DNA of 64,000 bases from Pedobacter sandarakinus. GTDB lineage: Bacteria > Bacteroidota > Bacteroidia > Sphingobacteriales > Sphingobacteriaceae. Below the pieces are notes generated by a model that saw nothing but the letters and a program-made list of their open reading frames with translations, had not been told where the DNA came from and did not search any database. Below, piece by piece: positions 37,236 through 44,875 of the stretch (positions are counted from its first letter, which is position 1; every line of letters starts with the position of its first letter). The stretch is taken from contig NZ_JAPIVG010000002.1 of NCBI RefSeq assembly GCF_026240095.1, forward strand, positions 372,001 to 436,000, written 5' to 3'. The position numbers and the translations under genes are program-made.

Positions 37236-37263
37236 AGCTGCGCATATTTAATTATGCGCAGCT
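37236..37263. terminator. Perfect 11-bp hairpin between convergent genes
   Basis: AGCTGCGCATA (37236-37246) pairs with TATGCGCAGCT (37253-37263) around TTTAAT. The T-run is poor, so termination may be weak or Rho-assisted, but the position between two stop codons fits a shared terminator. Confidence 0.55.
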
Positions 37264-37273
37264 ATGATCTTTG

Positions 37274-38683
37274 CTAGTTTATGTCTGGCGTAATCTTACC
37301 AGGATTTAAGATTCCCTTTGGATCAAAAACCGCTTTGATCCCACGCATCAAGTTAAGATGTATTTCAGAATACTTTATCGGCATAAAATCTTTCTGTACC
37401 AAGCCAATACCGTGCTCACCCGATAGGGTTCCACCGAGGGCCGTGGTAAGTTCAAAAATTTCTTCGATGCCAAATTTTAATTTATTCTGCCAATCTTCAT
37501 CACTCATTCCTGCTTTAATAATGTTTACATGAAGATTTCCGTCACCCGCATGGCCATAACAAACGCTCTCGAAACCATATTTTGCCCCAATTTCTTTGAT
37601 GCCATTTATTAATTTCGGAAGCGCTGCCCGAGGTACCACCGTATCCTCTTCCTTATACACGGAATTGGCTTTTACAGATTCAGCCATAGTTCTACGCATC
37701 CGCCACAACTCTTCCTTTTGAGATGCCGTATCAGCAAATAATACCTCTGTACAATGATGTTCCTCAAGTACAATGTTGGTTTTTTCACAATTTTTGAAGA
37801 TATCATCTAAATCATCGCCATCAAATTCAATCATTAATAAAGCCGCTACATCATCCTTTAAGTCAAACTTCACATCATCGAACTTTATAACCCACTCTAC
37901 CCCTTTACGTTCCATGAACTCTAAAGCAGACGGCGATACTCCTGCTCTAAAAATAGCAGATACAGCTGCACAAGCATCCTCGTTTGTAGAAAATGAGCCC
38001 ATCATCAAAACAGATTGAGAAGGGTTTGGCAAAAGCTTCGTCACAATTTTGGTCACAACTGCCAGGGTTCCTTCAGAACCAATCATCATTTGCGTAAGAT
38101 TGTATCCCGAGGCGTACTTCAAAGTGTTAGCTCCAGTCCAGATAATTTCTCCGTTAGGTAAAACAACCTCTAAATTTAAAATGTATTCTCGAATGGTGCC
38201 ATATTTTACTACTCTGGGGCCGCCAGAACCATGTGCAACATTTCCTCCAATAAAACAACTCCCCTTACTGCTGGGATCTACCGGGTAAAGCAAACCTTTG
38301 TCTGCAACAGTATTAATGAATTCCTCAGTAATCACTCCGGGTTCTACTGTAGCCTGTAGGTTCTCCGTATCTATTTCTATAATCGCTTTGAACTTTTCCA
38401 TCGACAAACAAATGCCGCCATAGATTGGGAGCGCAGCTCCACTTAGTCCTGTTCCGCCACCTCTTGGTGTAACAGGTATGTGGCGACTATTACAGATTTT
38501 CAGTAATGCGGAAATGTCTTGCGGACTTGTCGGCTTAACAACAATTTCAGGTTGATATCGTAAGTCTTCGGTTTCGTCGTGGCTATAATAATCGAGGCTT
38601 TCAATATCCGTGAAAACTTTCTCTGCGCCTATTGCGTTCTTAATTTCTGTTAATATTTCTGACGTTATTTTAGTAAAGTTCAT
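37274..38683 (-). CDS. FAD-binding oxidoreductase, GlcD/D-lactate dehydrogenase type
   Basis: A 469-residue PCMH-type flavoprotein. The FAD-binding domain (residues 35-215) contains VTPRGGGTGLSGAALPIYGG and the PVDPSSKGSCFIGGNVAHGSGG region (partly GNVAHGSGGPRVVKYG). The C-terminal domain ends with the family motif GGTLSGEHGIGLVQKDFM near 430. Such enzymes oxidise glycolate, D-lactate or other 2-hydroxy acids, passing electrons to quinone or an electron carrier. The sequence fits GlcD-like single-subunit dehydrogenases; the substrate is not settled. It lies 6 bp after folB, probably in one operon. Confidence 0.93.
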   Translation of the reverse strand: MNFTKITSEILTEIKNAIGAEKVFTDIESLDYYSHDETEDLRYQPEIVVKPTSPQDISALLKICNSRHIPVTPRGGGTGLSGAALPIYGGICLSMEKFKAIIEIDTENLQATVEPGVITEEFINTVADKGLLYPVDPSSKGSCFIGGNVAHGSGGPRVVKYGTIREYILNLEVVLPNGEIIWTGANTLKYASGYNLTQMMIGSEGTLAVVTKIVTKLLPNPSQSVLMMGSFSTNEDACAAVSAIFRAGVSPSALEFMERKGVEWVIKFDDVKFDLKDDVAALLMIEFDGDDLDDIFKNCEKTNIVLEEHHCTEVLFADTASQKEELWRMRRTMAESVKANSVYKEEDTVVPRAALPKLINGIKEIGAKYGFESVCYGHAGDGNLHVNIIKAGMSDEDWQNKLKFGIEEIFELTTALGGTLSGEHGIGLVQKDFMPIKYSEIHLNLMRGIKAVFDPKGILNPGKITPDIN

Positions 38684-38689
38684 TGCGGT

Positions 38690-39052
38690 TTATTTATGAT
38701 AAGATAATGTAACATTAGAACAGCCGACCTGCCCAGGCATAGGTGGATTCAATTTTTTAATACTTACATTAATTGCATCTAAAAATGGGTATAACTCTAT
38801 TACCCGGGCTATGATGTTGTGCAAAACAGTTTCTAATAGTTTTTGCGTTTTATTCATCTCTGTTAAAATAACATGATTCAGATCTTCATAATTCACTGTT
38901 TGCGAAATTTCGTCATCAAAACCTAATGGCGTGCATTCAGTTGATAAATCTACAATAAAATTATTGCCAATAATTTGCTCCTCTGGATAAAATCCGTGTA
39001 GGGCAAAGCACTTTACATCATTCAACGCGACGATCTGTTTCAAATTCTTCAT
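38690..39052 (-). CDS. folB: Dihydroneopterin aldolase
   Basis: A 120-residue folate enzyme that cleaves 7,8-dihydroneopterin to 6-hydroxymethyl-dihydropterin and glycolaldehyde. FolB hallmarks: the N-terminal FALHGFYPEEQIIGNNFIVDL (partly LHGFYPEEQ), the conserved Glu in the first segment, and the terminal KLNPPMPGQVGCSNVTL (KLNPPMPGQV). The length is normal. It is divergent from the glutaryl-CoA dehydrogenase gene, with a good promoter at 39070-39098. Confidence 0.95.
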   Translation of the reverse strand: MKNLKQIVALNDVKCFALHGFYPEEQIIGNNFIVDLSTECTPLGFDDEISQTVNYEDLNHVILTEMNKTQKLLETVLHNIIARVIELYPFLDAINVSIKKLNPPMPGQVGCSNVTLSYHK

Positions 39053-39069
39053 TTAGCAACTTTGATTAG

Positions 39070-39098
39070 CAAAATTAAATTTTTATTGATGAATACAA
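39070..39098 (-). promoter_or_regulatory. Putative folB promoter
   Basis: On the minus strand TTG, 18 bp, TAATTTTG (39070-39077), a match to the Bacteroidota TTTG / TAnnTTTG consensus. It predicts a leader of about 13 nt. Confidence 0.5.
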
Positions 39099-39118
39099 TG
39101 GCCATTGTGGTAAATTGT

Positions 39119-39126
39119 TACCTTTG
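39119..39126 (+). promoter_or_regulatory. Putative gcdH-like promoter -7 element (TACCTTTG)
   Basis: Matches TAnnTTTG, 38 bp before the ATG at 39164; the -33 box is not obvious. Confidence 0.4.
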
Positions 39127-39163
39127 AAATTAATCAATTTCTTCACCAGAATATATAAATGGT

Positions 39164-40354
39164 ATGAGCAAATCACTTAAGAAAGACCTTTACGAGGCCC
39201 CAGACTATTATTTATTGGATGAATTGCTTACAGATGAGCATAAGTTGATAAGAGCTACCGCCAGAGAGTGGGTTAAAAAAGAGGTAAGCCCTATTATAGA
39301 AGATTATGCACAAAGGGCAGCGTTTCCAGATCAATTAATTAAAGGTTTAGCAGAGCTTGGTGCATTTGGCCCAACGATTCCCGTTGAATATGGTGGCGCC
39401 GGATTAGATTATACCGCCTATGGCATTTTGATGCAAGAGATTGAGCGTGGAGATTCGGGAATACGTTCAACCGCATCGGTACAAGGTTCATTAGTGATGT
39501 ATCCTATATACGCCTACGGGAGCGAAGAACAGCGTAAGAAATATTTACCAAAACTCGCCGCTGGCGAATGGATGGGTTGCTTCGGCCTAACAGAACCCGA
39601 TCATGGTTCTAATCCTGGCGGCATGGTAACCAATATCAAGGATGCTGGTTCGCATTACATTTTAAATGGTGCTAAAATGTGGATTAGCAATGCGCCATTT
39701 GCAGATATTGCGGTGGTGTGGGCCAAAGACGAAGCCGGTAAAATTCGTGGTATGGTTGTGGAACGTGGGATGAAAGGATTTTCTACACCAGAAACACATA
39801 ATAAATGGAGTTTGAGGGCGTCGGCAACTGGTGAATTAGTTTTTGATAATGTTGAAATACCCAAGGAAAATGTTTTCCCCGAAATAAGCGGCTTAAAAGG
39901 ACCATTGGGTTGCTTAAACCAGGCACGTTATGGCATAGCATGGGGTGCACTAGGTGCCGCCATGGATTGTTACGATACTGCTTTAAGATACGCTAAAGAA
40001 AGAATTCAGTTTGGCAAACCAATAGGCGGTTTTCAGTTACAGCAAAAAAAGCTGGCTGAAATGATTACGGAAATTACCAAAGGACAGTTACTGGTTTGGC
40101 GCCTGGGTGTGTTAAAATCTGAAGGTAGAGCAACAGCAGAACAAATATCTATGGCTAAAAGGAATAGTGTGGAAATTGCCCTTGATATTGCCAGGAATGC
40201 CCGACAGATGTTAGGCGGAATGGGAATAACTGGAGATTATTCGATTATGCGCCACATGATGAATTTAGAATCAGTGGTTACTTACGAGGGTACACACGAC
40301 ATCCACTTACTTATAACCGGGATGGATGTTACCGGCTTAAATGCCTTTAAATAA
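39164..40354 (+). CDS. Acyl-CoA dehydrogenase, glutaryl-CoA dehydrogenase type
   Basis: A 396-residue FAD enzyme. The acyl-CoA dehydrogenase fold is evident (GCFGLTEPDHGSNPGGM for substrate and FAD contacts, KMWISNAPFADIAVVWAK, then the C-terminal helical domain with RNARQMLGGMGITGDYSIMRHMMNLESV in part). The catalytic glutamate lies in VVTYEGTHDIH near the end, and the MMNLESVVTYEGTHDIHLLI context is that of glutaryl-CoA dehydrogenase, which oxidatively decarboxylates glutaryl-CoA to crotonyl-CoA in lysine/tryptophan breakdown. A decarboxylating role is inferred from that pattern. A START-like protein follows 23 bp later. Confidence 0.9.
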   Translation: MSKSLKKDLYEAPDYYLLDELLTDEHKLIRATAREWVKKEVSPIIEDYAQRAAFPDQLIKGLAELGAFGPTIPVEYGGAGLDYTAYGILMQEIERGDSGIRSTASVQGSLVMYPIYAYGSEEQRKKYLPKLAAGEWMGCFGLTEPDHGSNPGGMVTNIKDAGSHYILNGAKMWISNAPFADIAVVWAKDEAGKIRGMVVERGMKGFSTPETHNKWSLRASATGELVFDNVEIPKENVFPEISGLKGPLGCLNQARYGIAWGALGAAMDCYDTALRYAKERIQFGKPIGGFQLQQKKLAEMITEITKGQLLVWRLGVLKSEGRATAEQISMAKRNSVEIALDIARNARQMLGGMGITGDYSIMRHMMNLESVVTYEGTHDIHLLITGMDVTGLNAFK

Positions 40355-40377
40355 ATACTTTAGATACTATTATATTG

Positions 40378-40758
40378 ATGAAAGATTTTAAGAAATACAC
40401 TTATATATCTGCTAGTCCAGAGGAAGTATACCTGGCCCTCACTAAAGCACTTAGTATTAAACTTTGGACAGGCGCCGAAGTAGAATTTGAAGAACTTCCA
40501 GATACCGAGTTTTCTTTCTGGGATGGTGATATAGTCGGAAAGAACATTTCATTTGAGCCTAATAAGAAAATTGTGCAGCAATGGTATTTCGGAGATACTA
40601 AAGAGCAGTCTATCGTTACGATCAAGCTTCATGAAGATAAAAAAGGTACATCACTTGAGTATAAACAAACAAATATTCCCGACGAAGATTATGAGGAGTT
40701 TACAGCGGGTATCGAAGAATATTATCTTGCTGGACTAGTAGATTTCTTTGACGAGTAA
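40378..40758 (+). CDS. SRPBCC/AHSA1-like small ligand-binding protein
   Basis: A 126-residue START/Bet v1-fold protein of the AHSA1-type, with the SASPEEVYLALTKALSIKLWTG opening (partly SPEEVYLALTK) and later WYFGDTKEQSIVTIKLHEDKKGTSL. Such proteins bind hydrophobic ligands or act on Hsp90-type partners. I use the ATG at 40378 rather than the preceding in-frame TTG. It probably shares the acyl-CoA dehydrogenase transcript. No catalytic motif is visible. Confidence 0.82.
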   Translation: MKDFKKYTYISASPEEVYLALTKALSIKLWTGAEVEFEELPDTEFSFWDGDIVGKNISFEPNKKIVQQWYFGDTKEQSIVTIKLHEDKKGTSLEYKQTNIPDEDYEEFTAGIEEYYLAGLVDFFDE

Positions 40759-40776
40759 TTATTTTAACCCCTTTAG

Positions 40777-41586
40777 ATGATGATGCGCCTCTCAACATTA
40801 AAAAATACCTTCTCAATGCTGGTATTGACAGTCTTAAATTTATCATGTGGAAGTTTAGCAACCAGCTTGCCCGCTTTTTACACACCAGCGGCAACTTCAA
40901 ATCACATGACTTACATGCCTAAACCAATGGCGAGTGACAGTGTAAAAGCAAAAAACTATGTTAGTGCAAGTTTTGCCAACAATAGCTTGCCTTATGAGAC
41001 TGGTGATGCTGCAATGGGTTACTTAAATTACAACCGGGCACATACTTTTAAGAATTTAAATTTTGCTTACGGGGCTTTTACTTATTTTGGTGGAACAACT
41101 CGTGGATACGATAATGCGAGCCGTAAAATTAATGACGATTACTATGGAAAGGGTTTCTTTGGTGGTGGGCTAAGAACATCAATTGGAGTTGCGCAAACAT
41201 CCGGAAATACGGAGTTTAGGATCTTGAATTGGGAGAATGCCTTTGTTTATGAAACTGGAAACTATAGCTCGTTCAGGAAAAATTTAAAGGCTAAAAGAGA
41301 TCCCCTCTCTTTAGTGGCTGATCAAACCACAATGTTTACTTCAGGCGGTTCAACAGAAGTGATATGGTCTGGAAGCAAGAACAAAGATAGACAATATGGT
41401 TTCCGTTTATTTTTAGGTAGTACGCTAGGCCTGCAACGGAACATCAACTATGGTGAAGAAAAACTTACCGGCCTTGCCTCCGATTTTTCATTTTTCGTTA
41501 AGATTAAAGATGTCTACGGCATTCTAAGTAGTGGCAGTAATTTAGGCAACAACTCTGGAAAAATTACCCTCGGCTATTCGTTTTAA
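40777..41586 (+). CDS. Putative lipoprotein, beta-rich, unknown function
   Basis: A 269-residue exported protein. Its hydrophobic N-terminus ends at LNLSCGS, a relaxed Bacteroidota lipobox, so it is likely a lipoprotein. The remainder is rich in aromatic and glycine residues arranged as alternating strands (for example NFAYGAFTYFGG, GFRLFLGSTLGLQ), with the terminal aromatic GKITLGYSF typical of an outer-membrane barrel. A small outer-membrane lipoprotein or barrel is the best description. Three ATGs in a row start the frame; the first is used. Confidence 0.7.
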   Translation: MMMRLSTLKNTFSMLVLTVLNLSCGSLATSLPAFYTPAATSNHMTYMPKPMASDSVKAKNYVSASFANNSLPYETGDAAMGYLNYNRAHTFKNLNFAYGAFTYFGGTTRGYDNASRKINDDYYGKGFFGGGLRTSIGVAQTSGNTEFRILNWENAFVYETGNYSSFRKNLKAKRDPLSLVADQTTMFTSGGSTEVIWSGSKNKDRQYGFRLFLGSTLGLQRNINYGEEKLTGLASDFSFFVKIKDVYGILSSGSNLGNNSGKITLGYSF

Positions 41587-41636
41587 TCAAACAAAATCAT
41601 TCTGCGCTATGTTTTGATGAAATAAACGAGAAAATT

Positions 41637-41849
41637 ATGAATAAAACTGTAGGATTGATATTAATAATTGTTGGTATAGCCATGCTGGTTTGGACCGGTT
41701 TTACCTATACAAAAAAGGAAAAGTTAGTAGACGCCGGGCCAATCCAGATATCGGCAGACAAAGAAAAGTCGGTTAACTGGCCGCCTTATGTTGGTGGGGT
41801 TATACTGATTGCTGGCGTTGTTGTATTTGTATCCGCAAAGCGAAAATAA
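41637..41849 (+). CDS. Small two-helix membrane protein
   Basis: A 70-residue protein with two hydrophobic segments (about residues 5-23 and 48-66) and a polar linker, ending in AKRK. This hairpin shape is common among uncharacterised small membrane proteins. Neither a family nor a function is assigned. It ends just upstream of a hairpin at 41861-41898. Confidence 0.7.
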   Translation: MNKTVGLILIIVGIAMLVWTGFTYTKKEKLVDAGPIQISADKEKSVNWPPYVGGVILIAGVVVFVSAKRK

Positions 41850-41860
41850 TAAATGTGAAA

Positions 41861-41898
41861 ATGTGCTTGTGGCGAAAGAATTCATGTCACAAGCACAT
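41861..41898. terminator. Hairpin between the small membrane gene and lysA
   Basis: ATGTGCTTGTG (41861-41871) pairs with CACAAGCACAT (41888-41898), with a 16-nt loop. No strong T-run follows, so it is a probable but not certain terminator for the convergent genes. Confidence 0.5.
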
Positions 41899-41904
41899 AT
41901 CATA

Positions 41905-43059
41905 TCAAATCTCGCTACTGTAAACTGACCTGATTTCATCTCGCAGATTGTATTTGGAGGCCATCACTTCTCCATAAGCACCTGCACTGCGAATGGCAAA
42001 CACGTCGCCCCTAAAAGATTCAGGCTGTTCAACTTCTTTTCCAAAGCAATCTGTGCTTTCACAAATTGGCCCAACAATATCATACCTTAGGTCGTTGCCG
42101 TGTCCCCTTGTTAGGTTTTCTATCTTATGGTATGCCTGGTACAATGCTGGGCGCATCAATTCCGTCATACCTGCATCCAAAACAACAAAGTTTTTCTTTT
42201 TACCATTTTTGATGTATAAAGCCCTGGTTATTAATGCTGCAGACTGACCCACAAGTGCCCTACCTAACTCAAAATGAACTTCCTGATTGGCCTTAATTTC
42301 CAAAAAATCATTAAATATTTTGAAGTAAGCTTTAAAGTCTGGGATTTGATGATCGGGATGATGATAATCAATTCCTAACCCACCGCCTACATTTAAAACG
42401 GCCACTGTAAACCCTTTATCTTCAAACCAATTGCAGAACTCATTTACCCTAACACAGAGATTCTTGTATACATCAAGATTGGTGATTTGAGAACCAATGT
42501 GGAAATGAATACCCAGAAATGCTAAGTTTGTTGAGGCTTTCAATACTTCCGCACACGCTGGTAAGTCCCAGGAATTAATTCCGAACTTATTCTCGTCTAA
42601 ACCTGTAGTAATGTTGTGATGGGTATGCGCATCTACGTTAGGATTGATACGAATAGCAATTTGCGCAGTTTTTCTTTTGGCCGTTGCCAGTTCATTTAAT
42701 ACTTCTAGTTCTTGTATCGATTCTACGTTGAAGCAAAAGATGTCTAGATCCAAGGCTTCATTTATTTCTTTGTCAGATTTGCCGACCCCCGCAAATACAA
42801 TCTTTTTATTTTCAAACCCAACTTCTACAGCTCTTCTCACCTCTCCTGCACTAACGCAGTCTGCACCAAAGCCAATGGTTTTGATCTGATCTAGAATGAC
42901 CGGATTGAAATTTGCTTTGAGGGCATAATGTATATGAAATCCATAGGGTTTGGCCGCTGAAGCACACGCTTCGAGGGTTTTCTGCAGCAAATCGGTATCG
43001 TAATAGTAAAAAGGCGTTTCTATATTGTTAAACTTTGCTATATCTTTATCGGCGAACAT
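41905..43059 (-). CDS. lysA: Diaminopimelate decarboxylase
   Basis: A 384-residue PLP enzyme that decarboxylates meso-diaminopimelate to L-lysine, the last step of the pathway. The ATG at 43059 is used in place of an in-frame TTG two codons upstream. The N-terminal TIM barrel holds the PLP lysine in HYALKANFNP (Lys48). The family segment GGGLGIDYHHPD and the CESTDCFGKE active-site loop are clear, with the C-terminal aromatic at FAIRSAGAYGEVM. The start codon shares two bases with the start of a small divergent gene. lysC lies just beyond. Confidence 0.95.
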   Translation of the reverse strand: MFADKDIAKFNNIETPFYYYDTDLLQKTLEACASAAKPYGFHIHYALKANFNPVILDQIKTIGFGADCVSAGEVRRAVEVGFENKKIVFAGVGKSDKEINEALDLDIFCFNVESIQELEVLNELATAKRKTAQIAIRINPNVDAHTHHNITTGLDENKFGINSWDLPACAEVLKASTNLAFLGIHFHIGSQITNLDVYKNLCVRVNEFCNWFEDKGFTVAVLNVGGGLGIDYHHPDHQIPDFKAYFKIFNDFLEIKANQEVHFELGRALVGQSAALITRALYIKNGKKKNFVVLDAGMTELMRPALYQAYHKIENLTRGHGNDLRYDIVGPICESTDCFGKEVEQPESFRGDVFAIRSAGAYGEVMASKYNLRDEIRSVYSSEI

Positions 43060-43228
43060 GTTCAAATTCCTTATTATAATTTTAATTCTATTCTTTGGGC
43101 TTATTTATTTGGGTAACTACCTCGATTTGAAGCATGGAAGAATCACCCAAAAGCAATACAATGGAAAAATCCGATTTTTCATCGTTCTACTGCTAATTGT
43201 ATTATTTCTTCTATTCATTAAAAAATGA
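43058..43228 (+). CDS. Tiny membrane protein divergent from lysA
   Basis: A 56-residue ORF whose ATG (43058-43060) overlaps the lysA start codon on the other strand (the shared bases are CATG). The N-terminal 20 residues are strongly hydrophobic (FKFLIIILILFFGLIYLG), a basic central loop follows (KHGRITQKQYNGKIR), then a second hydrophobic helix ending in IKK. The hydrophobicity and loop charge pattern look like a real two-helix protein, not chance. It overlaps the next small gene by 4 bp (ATGA). No family is recognised. Confidence 0.5.
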   Translation: MFKFLIIILILFFGLIYLGNYLDLKHGRITQKQYNGKIRFFIVLLLIVLFLLFIKK

Positions 43229-43389
43229 AAATTGTAGCCGCTATATTTATTGTCATCATTATCTCCTTGGGACTATTTAATTCCTATCGGAAATATAAAA
43301 ACAACTTACTGCCATCAAGCTTCTTTGCACTTCATTGCCTAGTAGCCGTAATGGTAATAATAGGTGGCTGCTATCTTCTATTCGAATAA
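43225..43389 (+). CDS. Tiny membrane protein, second of a pair
   Basis: A 54-residue ORF (MKIVAAIFIVIII...CYLLFE), coupled by ATGA to the 56-residue gene before it. It has an N-terminal hydrophobic helix of about 17 residues, a polar loop with basic residues (NSYRKYKNN), and a second hydrophobic helix near the end. The last 12 bp overlap the 3' end of lysC on the other strand. Too short for a family call; ordered coupling plus two-helix shape supports it as a real gene. Confidence 0.5.
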   Translation: MKIVAAIFIVIIISLGLFNSYRKYKNNLLPSSFFALHCLVAVMVIIGGCYLLFE

Positions 43390-44691
43390 CCTGTTATGAA
43401 GACTTCTTAACGCCTCTGTCTTGTACTCACTTAAAATAAGTAAAGATACATTGTAGTTGCTTCCTCCGTAAGAGATCATCCGAATTGGAATGTGCTTCAA
43501 TCCCTCTAAAACACGGCTTGCAAACCCATGTTTCTCTGAGCCGAAATCGCCTACAACGCACACAATACTGTGATTTGTATCAACTTCTACTGTTCCGAAA
43601 CTTTCCAGTTCAGCTATGATTTTAGGTAAGTTCCCAACTTCATCTATGGTTAACGAAACGGCAACCTCAGATGTCGTAATCATATCAATTGGCGTTTTAT
43701 AGCGCTCAAAAACTTCGAACACGCGACGTAAGAAGCCATAAGCCAATAACATTCGGCTAGACTGAATTCTAATTGCTGTAATTCCATCTTTCGCAGCGAT
43801 GGACTTTATTTTGCCTTTCTCGCTGTTATGGGTAATCAGCGTTCCGGCGGCAGTGGGCTCCATCGTGTTAAGCAAGCGAACAGGTATTTTATATTTCTGT
43901 GCCGGAAAAACCGATTGCGGGTGCAAAATCTTTGCGCCAAAATAAGCTAGCTCAGCGGCCTCGTCGAATGACAGTTGTGCTATAGGTTTGGTACCTTTAA
44001 CTATTCGAGGATCATTATTATGCATACCGTCAATATCTGTCCATATCTGCACTTCTTCCGCTAAGATGGCTGCCCCTAAAAGCGATGCGGTATAATCACT
44101 ACCTCCACGGCGTAAGTTATCAACCTCACCAAAACTGTTTCGGCAAATATACCCCTGGGTGATGAATAACTTATTGCCTTCGTGAGCTGCCAATATAGGC
44201 ATTAAATGTGCTGTGGTAAAGGGAATATCAGGCTCGTTATCTTCATCAGTTTTCATAAAATCTAAGGCAGGTAGCAATACTGATGGTACATTAATAGATT
44301 TTAAGTAAATATGATACAACGTAGTAGATAACAATTCCCCCTGTGCTAAAACTACCTTTTCTTCAATTGGGGTGAATAAATCATTTGCTAAGCTTGCTAG
44401 AAATCCGAAATGATAATCAATTACCTCATTGCCTTCTTCCTGGTAGTTTGCTGATGGTAATAATTCTATAACAAAGTCCTTATATTTTTGATACAGATTT
44501 TCTACACATTCGCTGCCCTTCTTCTTATCGCCGGCTAAAAAATGATTTGCAATTTCCACTAAACTATTTGTAGTACCAGAAACAGCTGATAAAACCACAA
44601 TTTGTTCTTCGTTTGGATTAATGATATCCAACAATTTTGTCATGCGCTCGGGACTACCTACAGAAGTACCCCCAAATTTTAATATTTTCAT
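43378..44691 (-). CDS. lysC: Aspartate kinase (monofunctional)
   Basis: A 437-residue kinase for the first step of the aspartate family pathway, phosphorylating L-aspartate. The N-terminus MKILKFGGTSVGSPERM is the family signature. The kinase domain continues to about residue 285 with RRGGSDYTASLLGAAI and QIWTDIDGMHNNDPRIV, followed by two ACT domains (about 300-437) that bind a feedback effector, usually lysine. No homoserine dehydrogenase is fused, so it is a monofunctional type. The lysA gene is the next one downstream on the same strand, a partial lysine cluster. Confidence 0.95.
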   Translation of the reverse strand: MKILKFGGTSVGSPERMTKLLDIINPNEEQIVVLSAVSGTTNSLVEIANHFLAGDKKKGSECVENLYQKYKDFVIELLPSANYQEEGNEVIDYHFGFLASLANDLFTPIEEKVVLAQGELLSTTLYHIYLKSINVPSVLLPALDFMKTDEDNEPDIPFTTAHLMPILAAHEGNKLFITQGYICRNSFGEVDNLRRGGSDYTASLLGAAILAEEVQIWTDIDGMHNNDPRIVKGTKPIAQLSFDEAAELAYFGAKILHPQSVFPAQKYKIPVRLLNTMEPTAAGTLITHNSEKGKIKSIAAKDGITAIRIQSSRMLLAYGFLRRVFEVFERYKTPIDMITTSEVAVSLTIDEVGNLPKIIAELESFGTVEVDTNHSIVCVVGDFGSEKHGFASRVLEGLKHIPIRMISYGGSNYNVSLLILSEYKTEALRSLHNRLFE

Positions 44692-44875
44692 TTTTAATAC
44701 TGGAATATGTAATTTTCTTTATTATTGTATCGGGGCGTGAAAATAAACAAAACCAGCTTAAAAGCAACACCCTCAACAAAATAAAATTTGGAATAATACT
44801 GATTTTTGATTCTAACCAAACTTCAACAACCCCAATTTTGTTCACTACCAGATAATAAATTAAAATTAAAGTTAA

